This document shows, piece by piece, positions 1-8,976 of a DNA stretch of 64,000 nucleotides; position 1 is the first letter of the stretch, and each line of letters begins with the position of its first letter. The stretch is from Elizabethkingia occulta. Its GTDB lineage: Bacteria; Bacteroidota; Bacteroidia; Flavobacteriales; Weeksellaceae. A program made the translations under genes and the position numbers. Where the stretch lies: the NCBI RefSeq assembly GCF_002023715.1, contig NZ_MAHX01000020.1, positions 124,001-188,000 on the forward strand, in the 5' to 3' direction. The notes below the pieces were generated by a model that worked only from the letters and a program-made list of their open reading frames with translations, made no database searches and had not been told where the DNA came from.

Positions 1-701
1 TGAATGACTTATCTCCAATGGCTGAAGCATTTAGAATATTGATTACTAATATGAATTTTATGTTGCCAAAAAAAGATAAAGGAAAAGTTGTATATGTGAC
101 TTCAACAGTAAAAGGAGAAGGGAAGACATTCACGTCAGTTAATTTATCATTAACTTTGGCAACACCGAATAAGAAAGTTATTATTATAGGGTCTGATATC
201 CGGAACCCACAATTACAACGTTATAATACTGCTCGAAAGGGATTAAAGGGGTTAACAGAGTATTTGTACACAGATCAAACAAAATTGCAAGATATTATCC
301 ATGTATCTACATTTAATCCATATCTAGATGTAATATATTCTGGGATGATTCCTCCAAATCCGACAGAACTTTTGGCTAATGGGCGTTATGAGATATTGTT
401 AGAAGAATTAAGACTAGAGTATGATTATATTATTGTAGATACTGCCCCTTTGATGTTAGTGACCGATACATTCCTTATTGCTGATTTGGCAGATGCAACG
501 ATTTATGTTACTCGTTCTAAGTATACTGAAAAAACACTTATTGAGTTTGCTAATAATAATATTGATCAGAAGAAAATTAAAAATGTTGGTTTTGTATTAA
601 ACGATGTTAGCAAAAATTATTTTGGCTATGGAAATAAATATGGCTATGGCTATAGTGCGAAAGAAAAAAATTGGTTAGAGAAGTTAAAAGATAAATTTTA
701 A
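1..701 (+). CDS. wzc: Wzc-like capsule polysaccharide co-polymerase / tyrosine kinase, C-terminal part
   Basis: This is the cytoplasmic BY-kinase domain of a Wzc/Ptk-type polysaccharide co-polymerase, which controls chain length and export of capsule with Wza and Wzx/Wzy. The frame is open to the window edge, so the gene starts upstream; the ATG at 18 is internal (the preceding codons NDLSP belong to the usual SPxxEAFRxLRTN segment). Visible motifs are a Walker A (STVKGEGKTFTS), a Walker A' (VIIIGSDIRNP, with G-S where D-A is usual), a Walker B (YIIVDTAPL) and a C-terminal tyrosine cluster (NYFGYGNKYGYGY), the usual autophosphorylation tail. It opens the capsule locus that follows. Confidence 0.9.
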   Translation, partial: NDLSPMAEAFRILITNMNFMLPKKDKGKVVYVTSTVKGEGKTFTSVNLSLTLATPNKKVIIIGSDIRNPQLQRYNTARKGLKGLTEYLYTDQTKLQDIIHVSTFNPYLDVIYSGMIPPNPTELLANGRYEILLEELRLEYDYIIVDTAPLMLVTDTFLIADLADATIYVTRSKYTEKTLIEFANNNIDQKKIKNVGFVLNDVSKNYFGYGNKYGYGYSAKEKNWLEKLKDKF

Positions 702-724
702 TTTTCATTAAAATAAAGACAAAT

Positions 725-1717
725 ATGAAAACAATCCTAATTACTGGTGGAGCAGGTTTTATTGGCTCGCACGTGGTACGGGAGTTTGTATTAAAGTATC
801 CAGATAAAAAGATTGTTAATCTTGATACATTAACTTACGCAGGAAATTTAGAAAACTTGGAAGATATTCAAGGGCAAACAAATTATACTTTTGTAAAAGC
901 TGACATCGTTGATGTGAGAACCATTTTGGATGTATTTGAAAAGTATCAACCGGATGGAGTAATTCATTTGGCTGCAGAATCTCATGTGGATCGATCTATT
1001 ACGAATCCATTAGAGTTTGTGATGACGAATGTAATAGGAACGGTTAATCTATTAAATGCAGCAAAACACATTTGGAAAGATAATTTCGAAAAAAAACGTT
1101 TCCACCATGTCTCTACTGATGAAGTTTTCGGTGCTTTGGGAGATGATGGATTCTTTACAGAAGAAACGTCTTACGATCTGCATTCTCCGTATTCTGCATC
1201 TAAGGCCTCTTCGGATCATTTCGTGAGAGCGTATCACGATACAGTAGTTTTTTGCATATCAAGTAAGCGATCCAGAACGTTATGGTGTTGTTGAATTAAA
1301 TGATAAAAATGAAGTGGTTTCTATTGAGGAAAAACCCACAGAACCAAAATCAAATTATGCAGTTCCATGATTGTATTTTTATGATAATGATGTCGTAGAA
1401 ATTGCAAAAAATATCAAACCTTCTCCACGATGTGAATTGGAAATTACCTATATTAATGCAGAATATCTTAGAAGAGGTAAACTAAAAGTTGGGATTTTTA
1501 ACAGAGGAACAGCTTGGTTTGATACAGGAACTACAAATTCTTTGATGCAAGCTGGGCAATTTGTCCAAGTAATTGAAGAACGACAAGGATTAAAAATTGC
1601 AGCAATTGAAGAAATGGCATATAAAATGGGTTTTATCAATAAAGAAAAATTAAAAAAATAGCAGAACCATTAGTGAAAAGTGGATACGGGGATTATTTAA
1701 TTAGAGTTTGTAAATAA
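725..1717 (+). pseudogene. rmlB'-'rmlA fusion remnant (broken dTDP-rhamnose genes)
   Basis: The first part (725 to about 1243) encodes the N-terminal half of dTDP-glucose 4,6-dehydratase RmlB, with the TGGAGFIGS nucleotide-binding loop, HLAAESHVDRS and the YSASKASSDH active-site segment. At about 1243-1248 it jumps, out of frame, into the C-terminal half of glucose-1-phosphate thymidylyltransferase RmlA ([26 protein letters not shown]). The RmlA part has an in-frame TGA where the intact copy has a glycine codon, and loses frame again in a run of seven A near 1655; the original end reads to the TAA at 1715-1717. Intact rmlB and rmlA lie at 13.8-15.8 kb, so this is a deletion scar of a second copy, probably from recombination at the capsule locus. 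Confidence 0.9.
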
Positions 1718-1766
1718 AAATTGGTGTATTTCAATAAATGAAGTAAAGATTCAATATAAAGTTTTA

Positions 1767-2759
1767 ATGAAAGTAATAAATGTAGTTTTAACAGGTGGTG
1801 TAGGAAGTCGTCTTTGGCCACTTTCCAGAAAAGAAATGCCTAAACAATATATTGATTTGTTTGAAGGAAAGTCTCTGTTTCAGCAAACAGTTTTGAGAAA
1901 TAAAGAACTTTGTGATGATGTTTTAGTTGTTGGGAATATTGATAATTCGCATTTATCAGTTCAAGCACTTAAGGATTTGAATGTAAATTCATTTACAGAA
2001 ATTACAGAAGCAATCCCAAGAAATACAGCGGCAGCAATAGCATTTGCTGCTTTTTCTGTTGATGAGAATGATATTTTAGTAGTGACACCTTCAGATCATT
2101 TGATAGAAAATGCAATTGAGTATAAAAAATCAATAGAAGAAGCTATTTTTCTTGCAAAAAGCGGCTTTATAGTTGCTTTTGGTTTGAAACCAACTAAACC
2201 TGAAACAGGCTTTGGCTATGTTCAAATTAAAGGAAATGAAGTAATTAGTTTTAGGGAGAAACCTAATTTAGAAACTGCACAGGAGTTTTTAGAGGCAGGG
2301 AATTTTTATTGGAATTCAGGAATGTTTTGTTTTAAAGCAGGTGTTTTTTTAGAAGAATTAAAGAAATTTCAACCAGATGTTTTTGAGGGATCAAAGAAAG
2401 CACTTGAGAAAAATAATAAGAAAATTCCATTAGAAGAAAGTATGCTAATTCCATCTATTTCTGTTGATTATGCAGTAATGGAAAAAACTAAAAAAATAAA
2501 AGCTGTAAAAGCTCACTTCAAATGGTCGGATATGGGGTCTTTCGAGTCAGTATATGAATATTTAAAATCTAAAGGACATCCTGTTGATAAAAATGGAAAT
2601 ATGGTGATAGGAACAAATGTCTATACTGAATTTTTAGGAATTAAAAAAAGTATTTTGGTAGTTACAAATGATGCTATTTTGGTTTTGAGAAGAGATAAAG
2701 CTCAGAAAGTAAAGGATATATATGATAGTTTAAGATTTCATAATGATAATTTATTATAA
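1767..2759 (+). CDS. manC: Mannose-1-phosphate guanylyltransferase
   Basis: Makes GDP-mannose from mannose-1-phosphate and GTP for polysaccharide assembly. The N-terminus carries the nucleotidyltransferase signature (LTGGVGSRLWPLSR) followed by MPKQYIDLF; later segments VTPSDHLIEN, FREKP and the FYWNSGMFCF block are typical of ManC. At 330 residues it has only the catalytic domain and lacks the C-terminal cupin isomerase domain of bifunctional ManC/AlgA proteins. It starts 49 nt after the rml scar and is followed 15 nt later by the flippase gene, so it probably heads or belongs to the capsule operon. No gmd, fcl or manB is in the window, so GDP-mannose itself may be the donor. Confidence 0.92.
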   Translation: MKVINVVLTGGVGSRLWPLSRKEMPKQYIDLFEGKSLFQQTVLRNKELCDDVLVVGNIDNSHLSVQALKDLNVNSFTEITEAIPRNTAAAIAFAAFSVDENDILVVTPSDHLIENAIEYKKSIEEAIFLAKSGFIVAFGLKPTKPETGFGYVQIKGNEVISFREKPNLETAQEFLEAGNFYWNSGMFCFKAGVFLEELKKFQPDVFEGSKKALEKNNKKIPLEESMLIPSISVDYAVMEKTKKIKAVKAHFKWSDMGSFESVYEYLKSKGHPVDKNGNMVIGTNVYTEFLGIKKSILVVTNDAILVLRRDKAQKVKDIYDSLRFHNDNLL

Positions 2760-2774
2760 AATATTGAGAATAGG

Positions 2775-4226
2775 ATGACCGTTTTAAAAAATTTTATATT
2801 CAATTTTTTACTATTAATAAGCCAGTTGTTATTCCCTATTACTGTAATGCCATATACTAATAGAGTTCTTGGCCCCAGAACAATAGGTATTTTTAATTTA
2901 GTTGATAATTTTGCACAATATTTTATTACTATTGCCGCATTAGGGATTTCGGTGTATGGTGTTCGTGAGATATCTAAGTCTCGAAATGAATCCAAAGAGA
3001 AAATTAATAAAACTTTTTCAGAACTTATAAGCATTAATTCTATTTTAACGATCTTGGTTCTAATTGTTTATTTTAGTTTTGTTTTTTTTAATCCAACAGT
3101 GAAACAGAATGAAAACTATTATTTACTTGGGAGTATTCAAGTTTTGATGGGATTATTTTCATTGGAGTGGTTTTTTCAAGGTTTAGAAAATTTTAAGTTT
3201 ATTGCAATTCGTACTTTTATTGTAAAAGCATTAAGTATAGTTGCAATATTTATTTTTGTTACAGATGTAAATGATGGCTTACTTTACTATTTTATTACAG
3301 TTCTTACTTTTGTTTTAACCTCAGTTCTTAATATTTTATTTATAACAAAAAATATAAAGTATCAGTTTCCTTCATTTTTGAATTTAAAAAAACATATAGC
3401 ACCTCTTCTTACTTTCTTTACAACGAAATTTATGATTAGTATATACGTTACTATGACTACAATTTTGCTTGGTTTTTTAAGTTCAGATCTAGATGTTGGG
3501 TATTTTTCCATTGCATTTAGAATTTTTAATATTGTAGTAATAATAGTTTCTTCCCTAACGACAGTCGTCTTATCTAAAACAGCTCTGATAGCGACTCAGG
3601 ATAAGAGCGTTTATAAAGAATTATTGAATAAAATAGTTGTTTTTAATGTTTTTGCAGGTTTACCTGCTGCAATTTTGGTTAATTTATATGCTAGTGAATT
3701 CATTTATGTTTTAGGAGGGAAATTATTTAAACCAGCTATTTTTTCTTTGAAAGTTTTTTCTATTCTTATTTTTGTACTTCCTTTTAGTAATTTATTTGCT
3801 TTAAATATTCTTACCCCATTAAAACGGGAAAAAGATTTTTTAATAGCAACGATTTTTGGAACAGTAATTAGCTTGGTTTTAAATTTTTTGTTAATGCCTT
3901 CATGGGGATATAAAGGGGCAACAATTTCTTTTTTATGTACGGAAATTACGGTTGCTGTTATATTATTTTATTTTGCTATAAAACATCAACAATTTGATAT
4001 TGAATATGGATTTGTAATAAAAACACTCCTAGTTTGTGTTTTTTTTATACCTGTTTTTTATTTAGTAAATTTTTGGATTCCAAATGATGCTGTATCGGGT
4101 GCTGTAGGTTTATCCTTATCAGGACTTATTTACTTGCTTTTGCAATATTTTATTGTAAGAAACAAAATTATTGTAGATGTTGTAAATATGTTATTAACAA
4201 AGTCTAAAATTATTAAAATTGAATAA
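2775..4226 (+). CDS. wzx: Wzx-type oligosaccharide flippase
   Basis: A 483-residue, very hydrophobic protein of the MOP/polysaccharide-transporter family, expected to flip undecaprenyl-linked repeat units across the inner membrane. The N-terminus (LLISQLLFPITVMPYTNRVLG) has the characteristic family pattern, followed by about twelve to fourteen membrane segments separated by short charged loops, for example after VYGVREISKSRNE. It sits between manC and a glycosyltransferase, and its last 8 nt overlap the next frame, so the genes are probably co-transcribed. Base composition is much more AT-rich than the flanking core genes, as is common for serotype-specific genes. The family is clear; the substrate cannot be read from sequence. 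Confidence 0.88.
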   Translation: MTVLKNFIFNFLLLISQLLFPITVMPYTNRVLGPRTIGIFNLVDNFAQYFITIAALGISVYGVREISKSRNESKEKINKTFSELISINSILTILVLIVYFSFVFFNPTVKQNENYYLLGSIQVLMGLFSLEWFFQGLENFKFIAIRTFIVKALSIVAIFIFVTDVNDGLLYYFITVLTFVLTSVLNILFITKNIKYQFPSFLNLKKHIAPLLTFFTTKFMISIYVTMTTILLGFLSSDLDVGYFSIAFRIFNIVVIIVSSLTTVVLSKTALIATQDKSVYKELLNKIVVFNVFAGLPAAILVNLYASEFIYVLGGKLFKPAIFSLKVFSILIFVLPFSNLFALNILTPLKREKDFLIATIFGTVISLVLNFLLMPSWGYKGATISFLCTEITVAVILFYFAIKHQQFDIEYGFVIKTLLVCVFFIPVFYLVNFWIPNDAVSGAVGLSLSGLIYLLLQYFIVRNKIIVDVVNMLLTKSKIIKIE

Positions 4227-5274
4227 TTTGCAACATTCAAATTCAGTTACAGTAATTATACCATGCTATAATGTTGGGAAATATATTGCTTCAACATTAG
4301 ACTCTTTGCTAAATCAAAGTTTTAATGAGTTTAGTGTCATCTGTTTAGATGATGCGTCAAAAGATAATACATTTGAGATTCTTTCCCAATATAGCCTGTC
4401 AAATAAAAGGATACGTTCATATAGAAACGAAACTAATTTAGGCGTGATAAAGACTCTTAATAAACTTGTTGAGATGACGTCTACTACTTGGATTTTAAGA
4501 ATGGATTCTGATGATATTTTTGAATCAACAAGAGTTGAAGAATTAATGAAGCTTACATCGAACTCACAAATGATTATGGCATCTACAGCATTTAGTTATA
4601 TAGATCAAGATAGCGGTCCTCTGTATAAAAAAGATGGTTTAGATATATGTACATTAAATCAATCAATTAGATTTATGGCGATGTTGAATTCGCCAATGCC
4701 TTCCCAGGCTTTGTTCCATAGAGATGTATTTGCAGATTTTCAATTTGATAATCGTTTTTCTGTTGCGGAAGATTATTACTTTTTTACTAAAGTTCTAATG
4801 AATAATAGTAATAAGTCGGTGTTTAATATAGATGAAAAACTTTATAGATACAGAATTAATCCTAATGGGCTTACAAGTAATAACCAGAAATTAATGTCCG
4901 AAAACCATTATCAAATTGCTAAAGAATATACACAAAATATTTTAGAAATTGAAAATAAAACTTTAAGTTATTTGAAAATAGCCCTGAAGTTGGTTGATTT
5001 AAAATTGATGACAGGTAAGGATATTAGCCTTGTTTTTAAAGATTTTTTTCAAATGAAAGATCGATTTTTACAGATGAATTGTGTATCTATTAATGAAAAA
5101 AAAGAAATAGATCAATATTCTTACCAGTATTTTATTTACTTACTTTTTAGTATTTTTAAATCGTCGGAAGTAAGCATAGGAAATAAAATAAAAATGTTGT
5201 TGAAACATTCTCCTAAAATTATAGTTGGTGCATTTAAAACTAAAAACTTAAAATGGATACTAAAGAGCCTTTAA
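4219..5274 (+). CDS. Family 2 glycosyltransferase
   Basis: A GT-A fold inverting glycosyltransferase of 351 residues. The N-terminal catalytic domain begins SVTVIIPCYNVGKYIASTL, has the first acidic nucleotide-binding motif (CLDDASKDNT) and the metal-binding DxD-like motif (LRMDSDDIF), and an acceptor-site segment FSVAEDYYFF. The C-terminal third is lysine-rich and helical without recognisable domains. The longest frame starts with TTG inside the end of wzx (8-nt overlap); no ATG lies near the domain start, so TTG is the likely start, by translational coupling. It should add one sugar to the capsule repeat unit; donor and linkage are unknown. Confidence 0.82.
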   Translation: MNNLQHSNSVTVIIPCYNVGKYIASTLDSLLNQSFNEFSVICLDDASKDNTFEILSQYSLSNKRIRSYRNETNLGVIKTLNKLVEMTSTTWILRMDSDDIFESTRVEELMKLTSNSQMIMASTAFSYIDQDSGPLYKKDGLDICTLNQSIRFMAMLNSPMPSQALFHRDVFADFQFDNRFSVAEDYYFFTKVLMNNSNKSVFNIDEKLYRYRINPNGLTSNNQKLMSENHYQIAKEYTQNILEIENKTLSYLKIALKLVDLKLMTGKDISLVFKDFFQMKDRFLQMNCVSINEKKEIDQYSYQYFIYLLFSIFKSSEVSIGNKIKMLLKHSPKIIVGAFKTKNLKWILKSL

Positions 5275-6128
5275 AATTATCAATACTCGTCCCAACTATT
5301 GGGCGAAAAAAGGAGGTTGGGGAACTTTTACAATCTATTGTAGACTGCTTTTTTGATTTTAGTTATGAGATTATTATTATCGATCAAAATGGTTCAAATC
5401 TTTTAGATGAAATTATTTCTGTATTTCAGCATCAGTTACCAATAAACCATCATAAAGTAGAGTTTAGAGGATTATCGAAAGCTAAAAATTATGGAGCTAA
5501 AATAGCCTCAGGAGCTTTTATTAGTTTTCCAGATGATGACTGTCTTATTTTTAAAGATACATATTCAAAAGCATTTGAGGAGATTAATACTCACAATCTA
5601 GATTTAGTTTTTGGAAAATGTATTGACAAAGAAGGAAAAGATAGTGTTCTTAATTTTAACAATGAAGCCTATTTTTTAAATAAGAATAATATGATTGGAG
5701 GTTTTGTAGAAGCTACTGTTGTTTGCAAAAAAGAAGTATTTGATGATTTTCAATTTGATGAAAACATGGGAGCAGGTACTTTTTTTGGAGCTGAAGAAGG
5801 CTTTGATTGGGTTTACAGGCTTTTAACTACTTCTAAACATAAAATTTATTATACTCCTAAAATTAAGTTTTATCATCCTCAGGTTATATTAGATAAGGGT
5901 GATTTAACATCATTAAATCGTGTTTTTAAATACAGATGTGGTACAGCTTATCTTTGTGTAAAACATGGGTTTAATTTTACTTACTATAAAAGGTTAATCC
6001 TGACTAAAATAGCAACATTTTTATTTCTATTGAAAAATAAAAATGTTGCTGAGTATTACAGAGTAGAAGCAATGGCCCTACAAATAGGAAAGATTTTTGC
6101 TAAAAAGTTAAACCATGTCCAAAAATAA
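5253..6128 (+). CDS. Family 2 glycosyltransferase
   Basis: A second GT-A fold glycosyltransferase (291 residues). It begins LKLSILVPTIGRKKEV, carries an IIIIDQNGSN nucleotide-binding motif and a strong acidic triad FPDDDCLIF in the metal-binding position. The later segment GAGTFFGAEEGFDWVYR fits the conserved acceptor/catalytic region (ED-type) of the family. The start overlaps the end of the previous gene by 22 nt and its end overlaps the polymerase gene by 14 nt, so all three are probably translated as a coupled unit. A capsule repeat-unit transferase is the inferred role; donor sugar is not predictable. Confidence 0.82.
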   Translation: MDTKEPLKLSILVPTIGRKKEVGELLQSIVDCFFDFSYEIIIIDQNGSNLLDEIISVFQHQLPINHHKVEFRGLSKAKNYGAKIASGAFISFPDDDCLIFKDTYSKAFEEINTHNLDLVFGKCIDKEGKDSVLNFNNEAYFLNKNNMIGGFVEATVVCKKEVFDDFQFDENMGAGTFFGAEEGFDWVYRLLTTSKHKIYYTPKIKFYHPQVILDKGDLTSLNRVFKYRCGTAYLCVKHGFNFTYYKRLILTKIATFLFLLKNKNVAEYYRVEAMALQIGKIFAKKLNHVQK

Positions 6129-7287
6129 ATATATATACTTATTATTCTTTTTCATATTGCTATTGTTTGTAATTCCTTTGCCTCAGTATTACTTGATAGC
6201 AAGTTCATTAATGACAGGGACGCTTTTTTTTTGTATACTATTTCTAGGAACATTTTCTTTTTTTGGAAATTTTCTTTTTGAAAAGAAAGTGTTTAATCAA
6301 ATTATTTTTTTTGAAATAATAATAATAATTCATTTGTTATTATGTAGTTTTTTCTTTAAAAATGTGGATTTTTTAAGAGGCTTCTTATCTATATTAATGT
6401 TCCATCTTTTTATTTTTACTTCTTATTTTTTATCAAAAAAAATCATAAGTTTAAATGCGAAACTTTTAAATAATATACTAAATATTTGCTTTGTAATATT
6501 TATGCTTTCATTTGTTGGTAGCTTTTTTCCATCAATTCAAAACATAAATAATACTAAGCCTATAATTCCATATAATGAGCCTTCCCATTATGCTCTTTTT
6601 TTTATGCCTTTTCTTTACTATAAAACGTTTACTGCAAATACGCAAAAAAAAATTATATATATAATAATAGGTGGATTTATAGCGTTATTCTTAAAGAATT
6701 TTACACTTTTAGTGGGGGTTGCATTGTGTATTATTTTAAATTTCAGAAAAAAAAGTATTATTATTTTAGTTGTTACAGGGTTATTAATGTTTTTTTATTT
6801 GGATCTAACCTATTTTAGTGATAGGCTTAAATTAACAACAGATTCAGATAATTTATCTGTTTTAGTTTTTGTACAAGGATGGCAATTGGCATATAATAGT
6901 CTAAAGGAAACATATGGTTTAGGTATTGGAATCCAGCAGTTAGGATTTGTGAAAGTTGAAACTGAAGCAGGTGATACGATTATAAGGTTATTAGGAAGAA
7001 ACGTTAATGATACTGATGCTGGACTTACATTTGGAAAGATTGTAAGTGAATTTGGTTTATTAGGAGTCTTTTTAATAATTATATATCTAAAGTATTTTTA
7101 TAAAATTTATATTAAAATTTCTACAATAAAAAATAAAAATATACTTTTTGCTTGTTCAATTTATTTTGCTTTTTCATTAGATATTTTTATTAGAGGTATA
7201 GGTTATTTTAATACTCCATTTTTATTATTTTTTACAGCTATTTTTATTCTTAAAAATTATTTTAAACATGAGAATAATCTTCGATAA
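6115..7287 (+). CDS. wzy: Wzy-like O-antigen/capsule polymerase
   Basis: A 390-residue integral membrane protein with roughly ten hydrophobic segments and a large hydrophilic loop in its second half (about residues 220-310, with SDRLKLTTDSDN and GIQQLGFVKVETEAGD). That layout, in a locus that already has wzx, is what identifies Wzy polymerases, which have little sequence conservation. The GIGIQQLGF segment in the loop, followed by TDAGLTFGKIVSEFG, resembles the conserved block of the O-antigen ligase/polymerase superfamily. It overlaps both neighbours. An O-antigen ligase role is possible but less likely in this position. Confidence 0.75.
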   Translation: MSKNKYIYLLFFFILLLFVIPLPQYYLIASSLMTGTLFFCILFLGTFSFFGNFLFEKKVFNQIIFFEIIIIIHLLLCSFFFKNVDFLRGFLSILMFHLFIFTSYFLSKKIISLNAKLLNNILNICFVIFMLSFVGSFFPSIQNINNTKPIIPYNEPSHYALFFMPFLYYKTFTANTQKKIIYIIIGGFIALFLKNFTLLVGVALCIILNFRKKSIIILVVTGLLMFFYLDLTYFSDRLKLTTDSDNLSVLVFVQGWQLAYNSLKETYGLGIGIQQLGFVKVETEAGDTIIRLLGRNVNDTDAGLTFGKIVSEFGLLGVFLIIIYLKYFYKIYIKISTIKNKNILFACSIYFAFSLDIFIRGIGYFNTPFLLFFTAIFILKNYFKHENNLR

Positions 7288-8359
7288 TATCATTTATTCA
7301 TTGCAAAAATCAGGTGGAGGCTCTGTTTATTGGACAGAACTAATTAAACGATTTAATGATAATGGAAAAATAGAATCAGTATTTTATGATCAGAAAGAAC
7401 CTAATGAAAATATTTTCAGAAAAGGTATATCATTAAAAAATATTCAGAATGAGAATTTTCTTTGGCTTAAGATTCGTAGATATTTGAATTTTACTGTTCC
7501 TATTAAAGAAAAAAGTATTTTTCATTCCAGTTATTTTCGTATTTCCAGTTCTCCAAAAGCAATAAATGTTACTTCTATCCATGATTTTACTACCGAAAGA
7601 TTTAGAACTGGGCTCGCGAAATGGATCAACTTGCAACAAAAAAAACATGCCGTCCGCAATTCTGCGGGCGTAGTTTGTATTTCAGAAAATACAAAAAAAG
7701 ATTTGCTACATTTTATACCCGATCTAAATCCAACAAAGGTTCGCGTTATTTATAATGGAGTAAGTGATGATTTCTTTTTTATTGATAATGATTTTGATAT
7801 ATCAGAGAAAGAAGGAAGATTTTCCGTTTTAGAAAATTTTCAATATGTATTATATATAGGGCATCGGACGAATTATAAAAATTTTCCGATAGCAGTTGAA
7901 GTTGCTGTAAAATTTAAAGATAAATATAAGTTGGTGATTGTAGGGGAGCCATTTACTGAGGAAGAAAAAGTTTTTGTAGAAAGCAAACTAGATGATAATT
8001 ATCTTATTCTTTCAAAATTAAGAAACAAAGAATTGAACTTTCTTTACAATAAGGCATTTGCTCTTTTGTATCCATCCTCTTATGAAGGCTTTGGAATTCC
8101 AATTGTAGAAGCAATGAAGACGCATTGTCCTGTAATTGCAACATATAACTCTTCAATTCCTGAAGTAGCAGGAGATGCTGCAATTTTGTGTAAGAATACA
8201 AGTGTAGAAGAGTTTACGAAGTCTATGAAAAGTTTGGAAAACAAGAATTTTCGAGATAACTTGATTGAAAAAGGAATTGAACAATCTGAAAAATTTAATT
8301 GGGATAAAACTTGTCAAGATTATTTAGACTTTTATGAAGAACTTTATAACAAAATATAA
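7268..8359 (+). CDS. Family 4 (group 1) glycosyltransferase
   Basis: A GT-B fold retaining glycosyltransferase of 363 residues. The C-terminal domain has the typical nucleotide-sugar-binding sequence YPSSYEGFGIPIVEAM, with the E-x7-E pair, followed by PVIATYNSSIPEVAGDAA. The N-terminal domain shows IFHSSYFRIS and TSIHDFTTERF, typical of mannosyl- or rhamnosyl-type GT4 enzymes. It overlaps the polymerase gene by 20 nt. Together with ManC in the locus a mannosyltransferase is a reasonable guess, but rhamnosyl transfer from the rml pathway is equally possible. Confidence 0.87.
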   Translation: MRIIFDNIIYSLQKSGGGSVYWTELIKRFNDNGKIESVFYDQKEPNENIFRKGISLKNIQNENFLWLKIRRYLNFTVPIKEKSIFHSSYFRISSSPKAINVTSIHDFTTERFRTGLAKWINLQQKKHAVRNSAGVVCISENTKKDLLHFIPDLNPTKVRVIYNGVSDDFFFIDNDFDISEKEGRFSVLENFQYVLYIGHRTNYKNFPIAVEVAVKFKDKYKLVIVGEPFTEEEKVFVESKLDDNYLILSKLRNKELNFLYNKAFALLYPSSYEGFGIPIVEAMKTHCPVIATYNSSIPEVAGDAAILCKNTSVEEFTKSMKSLENKNFRDNLIEKGIEQSEKFNWDKTCQDYLDFYEELYNKI

Positions 8360-8363
8360 ATAA

Positions 8364-8957
8364 ATGGAGCTTTTAAAAAGATATTCGTTTCTACAATTAT
8401 TATCTCTTGTTTACTGTAAAATAAGAACAATATTTATTTTTAAAAATGCTCGAATTATCCGTTTCCCGATTGATATTAGAGGAAGGGAATTTATTAAAGT
8501 TTCCAAAGGTTTTACAACAGGAGTGAATTGTAGAATTGAGGCTTATCCCGAAAATAATCAAACGACATTGTTTTTTGGCGAGAATTTCCAAATGAATGAT
8601 TATGTACATATTACAGCTAGGGAAAAGGTAGAGATAGGAAATAATGTCCTTTTTGCAAGTAAAATTTATGTTTCGGATTGTTCACATGGAAGTTATTCGG
8701 GGGATAAAAATGATTCTACGCCAGATTCAATTCCACATTACAGAAAATTATATTCTAAGCCTGTAGTTATTGAGGATAATGTTTGGTTAGGAGAATTTGT
8801 TTCCGTTTTGCCAGGTGTTACTATTGGTAAAGGCACAATTGTTGGTGCCAATTCAGTAGTTTCAAAAAGCCTTCCGCCAAACGTTATTGCAGTAGGGATA
8901 CCCGCAAAACCAATTAAAATATACAATTTCGAAACCCAAAATTGGGAAAAATATTAA
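8364..8957 (+). CDS. Left-handed beta-helix O-acetyltransferase
   Basis: A 197-residue hexapeptide-repeat acyltransferase of the maltose/galactoside acetyltransferase type. The C-terminal half has repeated [LIV]G-x4 turns: IEDNVWLGEFVSVLPGVTIGKGTIVGANSVVSKS, ending in VIAVGIPAKPIKIY, the usual acetyl-CoA site. The loop VSDCSHGSYSG contains the likely catalytic histidine. It starts 4 nt after the GT4 gene. Such enzymes in capsule loci acetylate a sugar of the repeat unit and change the serotype; the exact acceptor is unknown. Confidence 0.87.
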   Translation: MELLKRYSFLQLLSLVYCKIRTIFIFKNARIIRFPIDIRGREFIKVSKGFTTGVNCRIEAYPENNQTTLFFGENFQMNDYVHITAREKVEIGNNVLFASKIYVSDCSHGSYSGDKNDSTPDSIPHYRKLYSKPVVIEDNVWLGEFVSVLPGVTIGKGTIVGANSVVSKSLPPNVIAVGIPAKPIKIYNFETQNWEKY

Positions 8958-8976
8958 AATATAAATCTAGTTGAAT

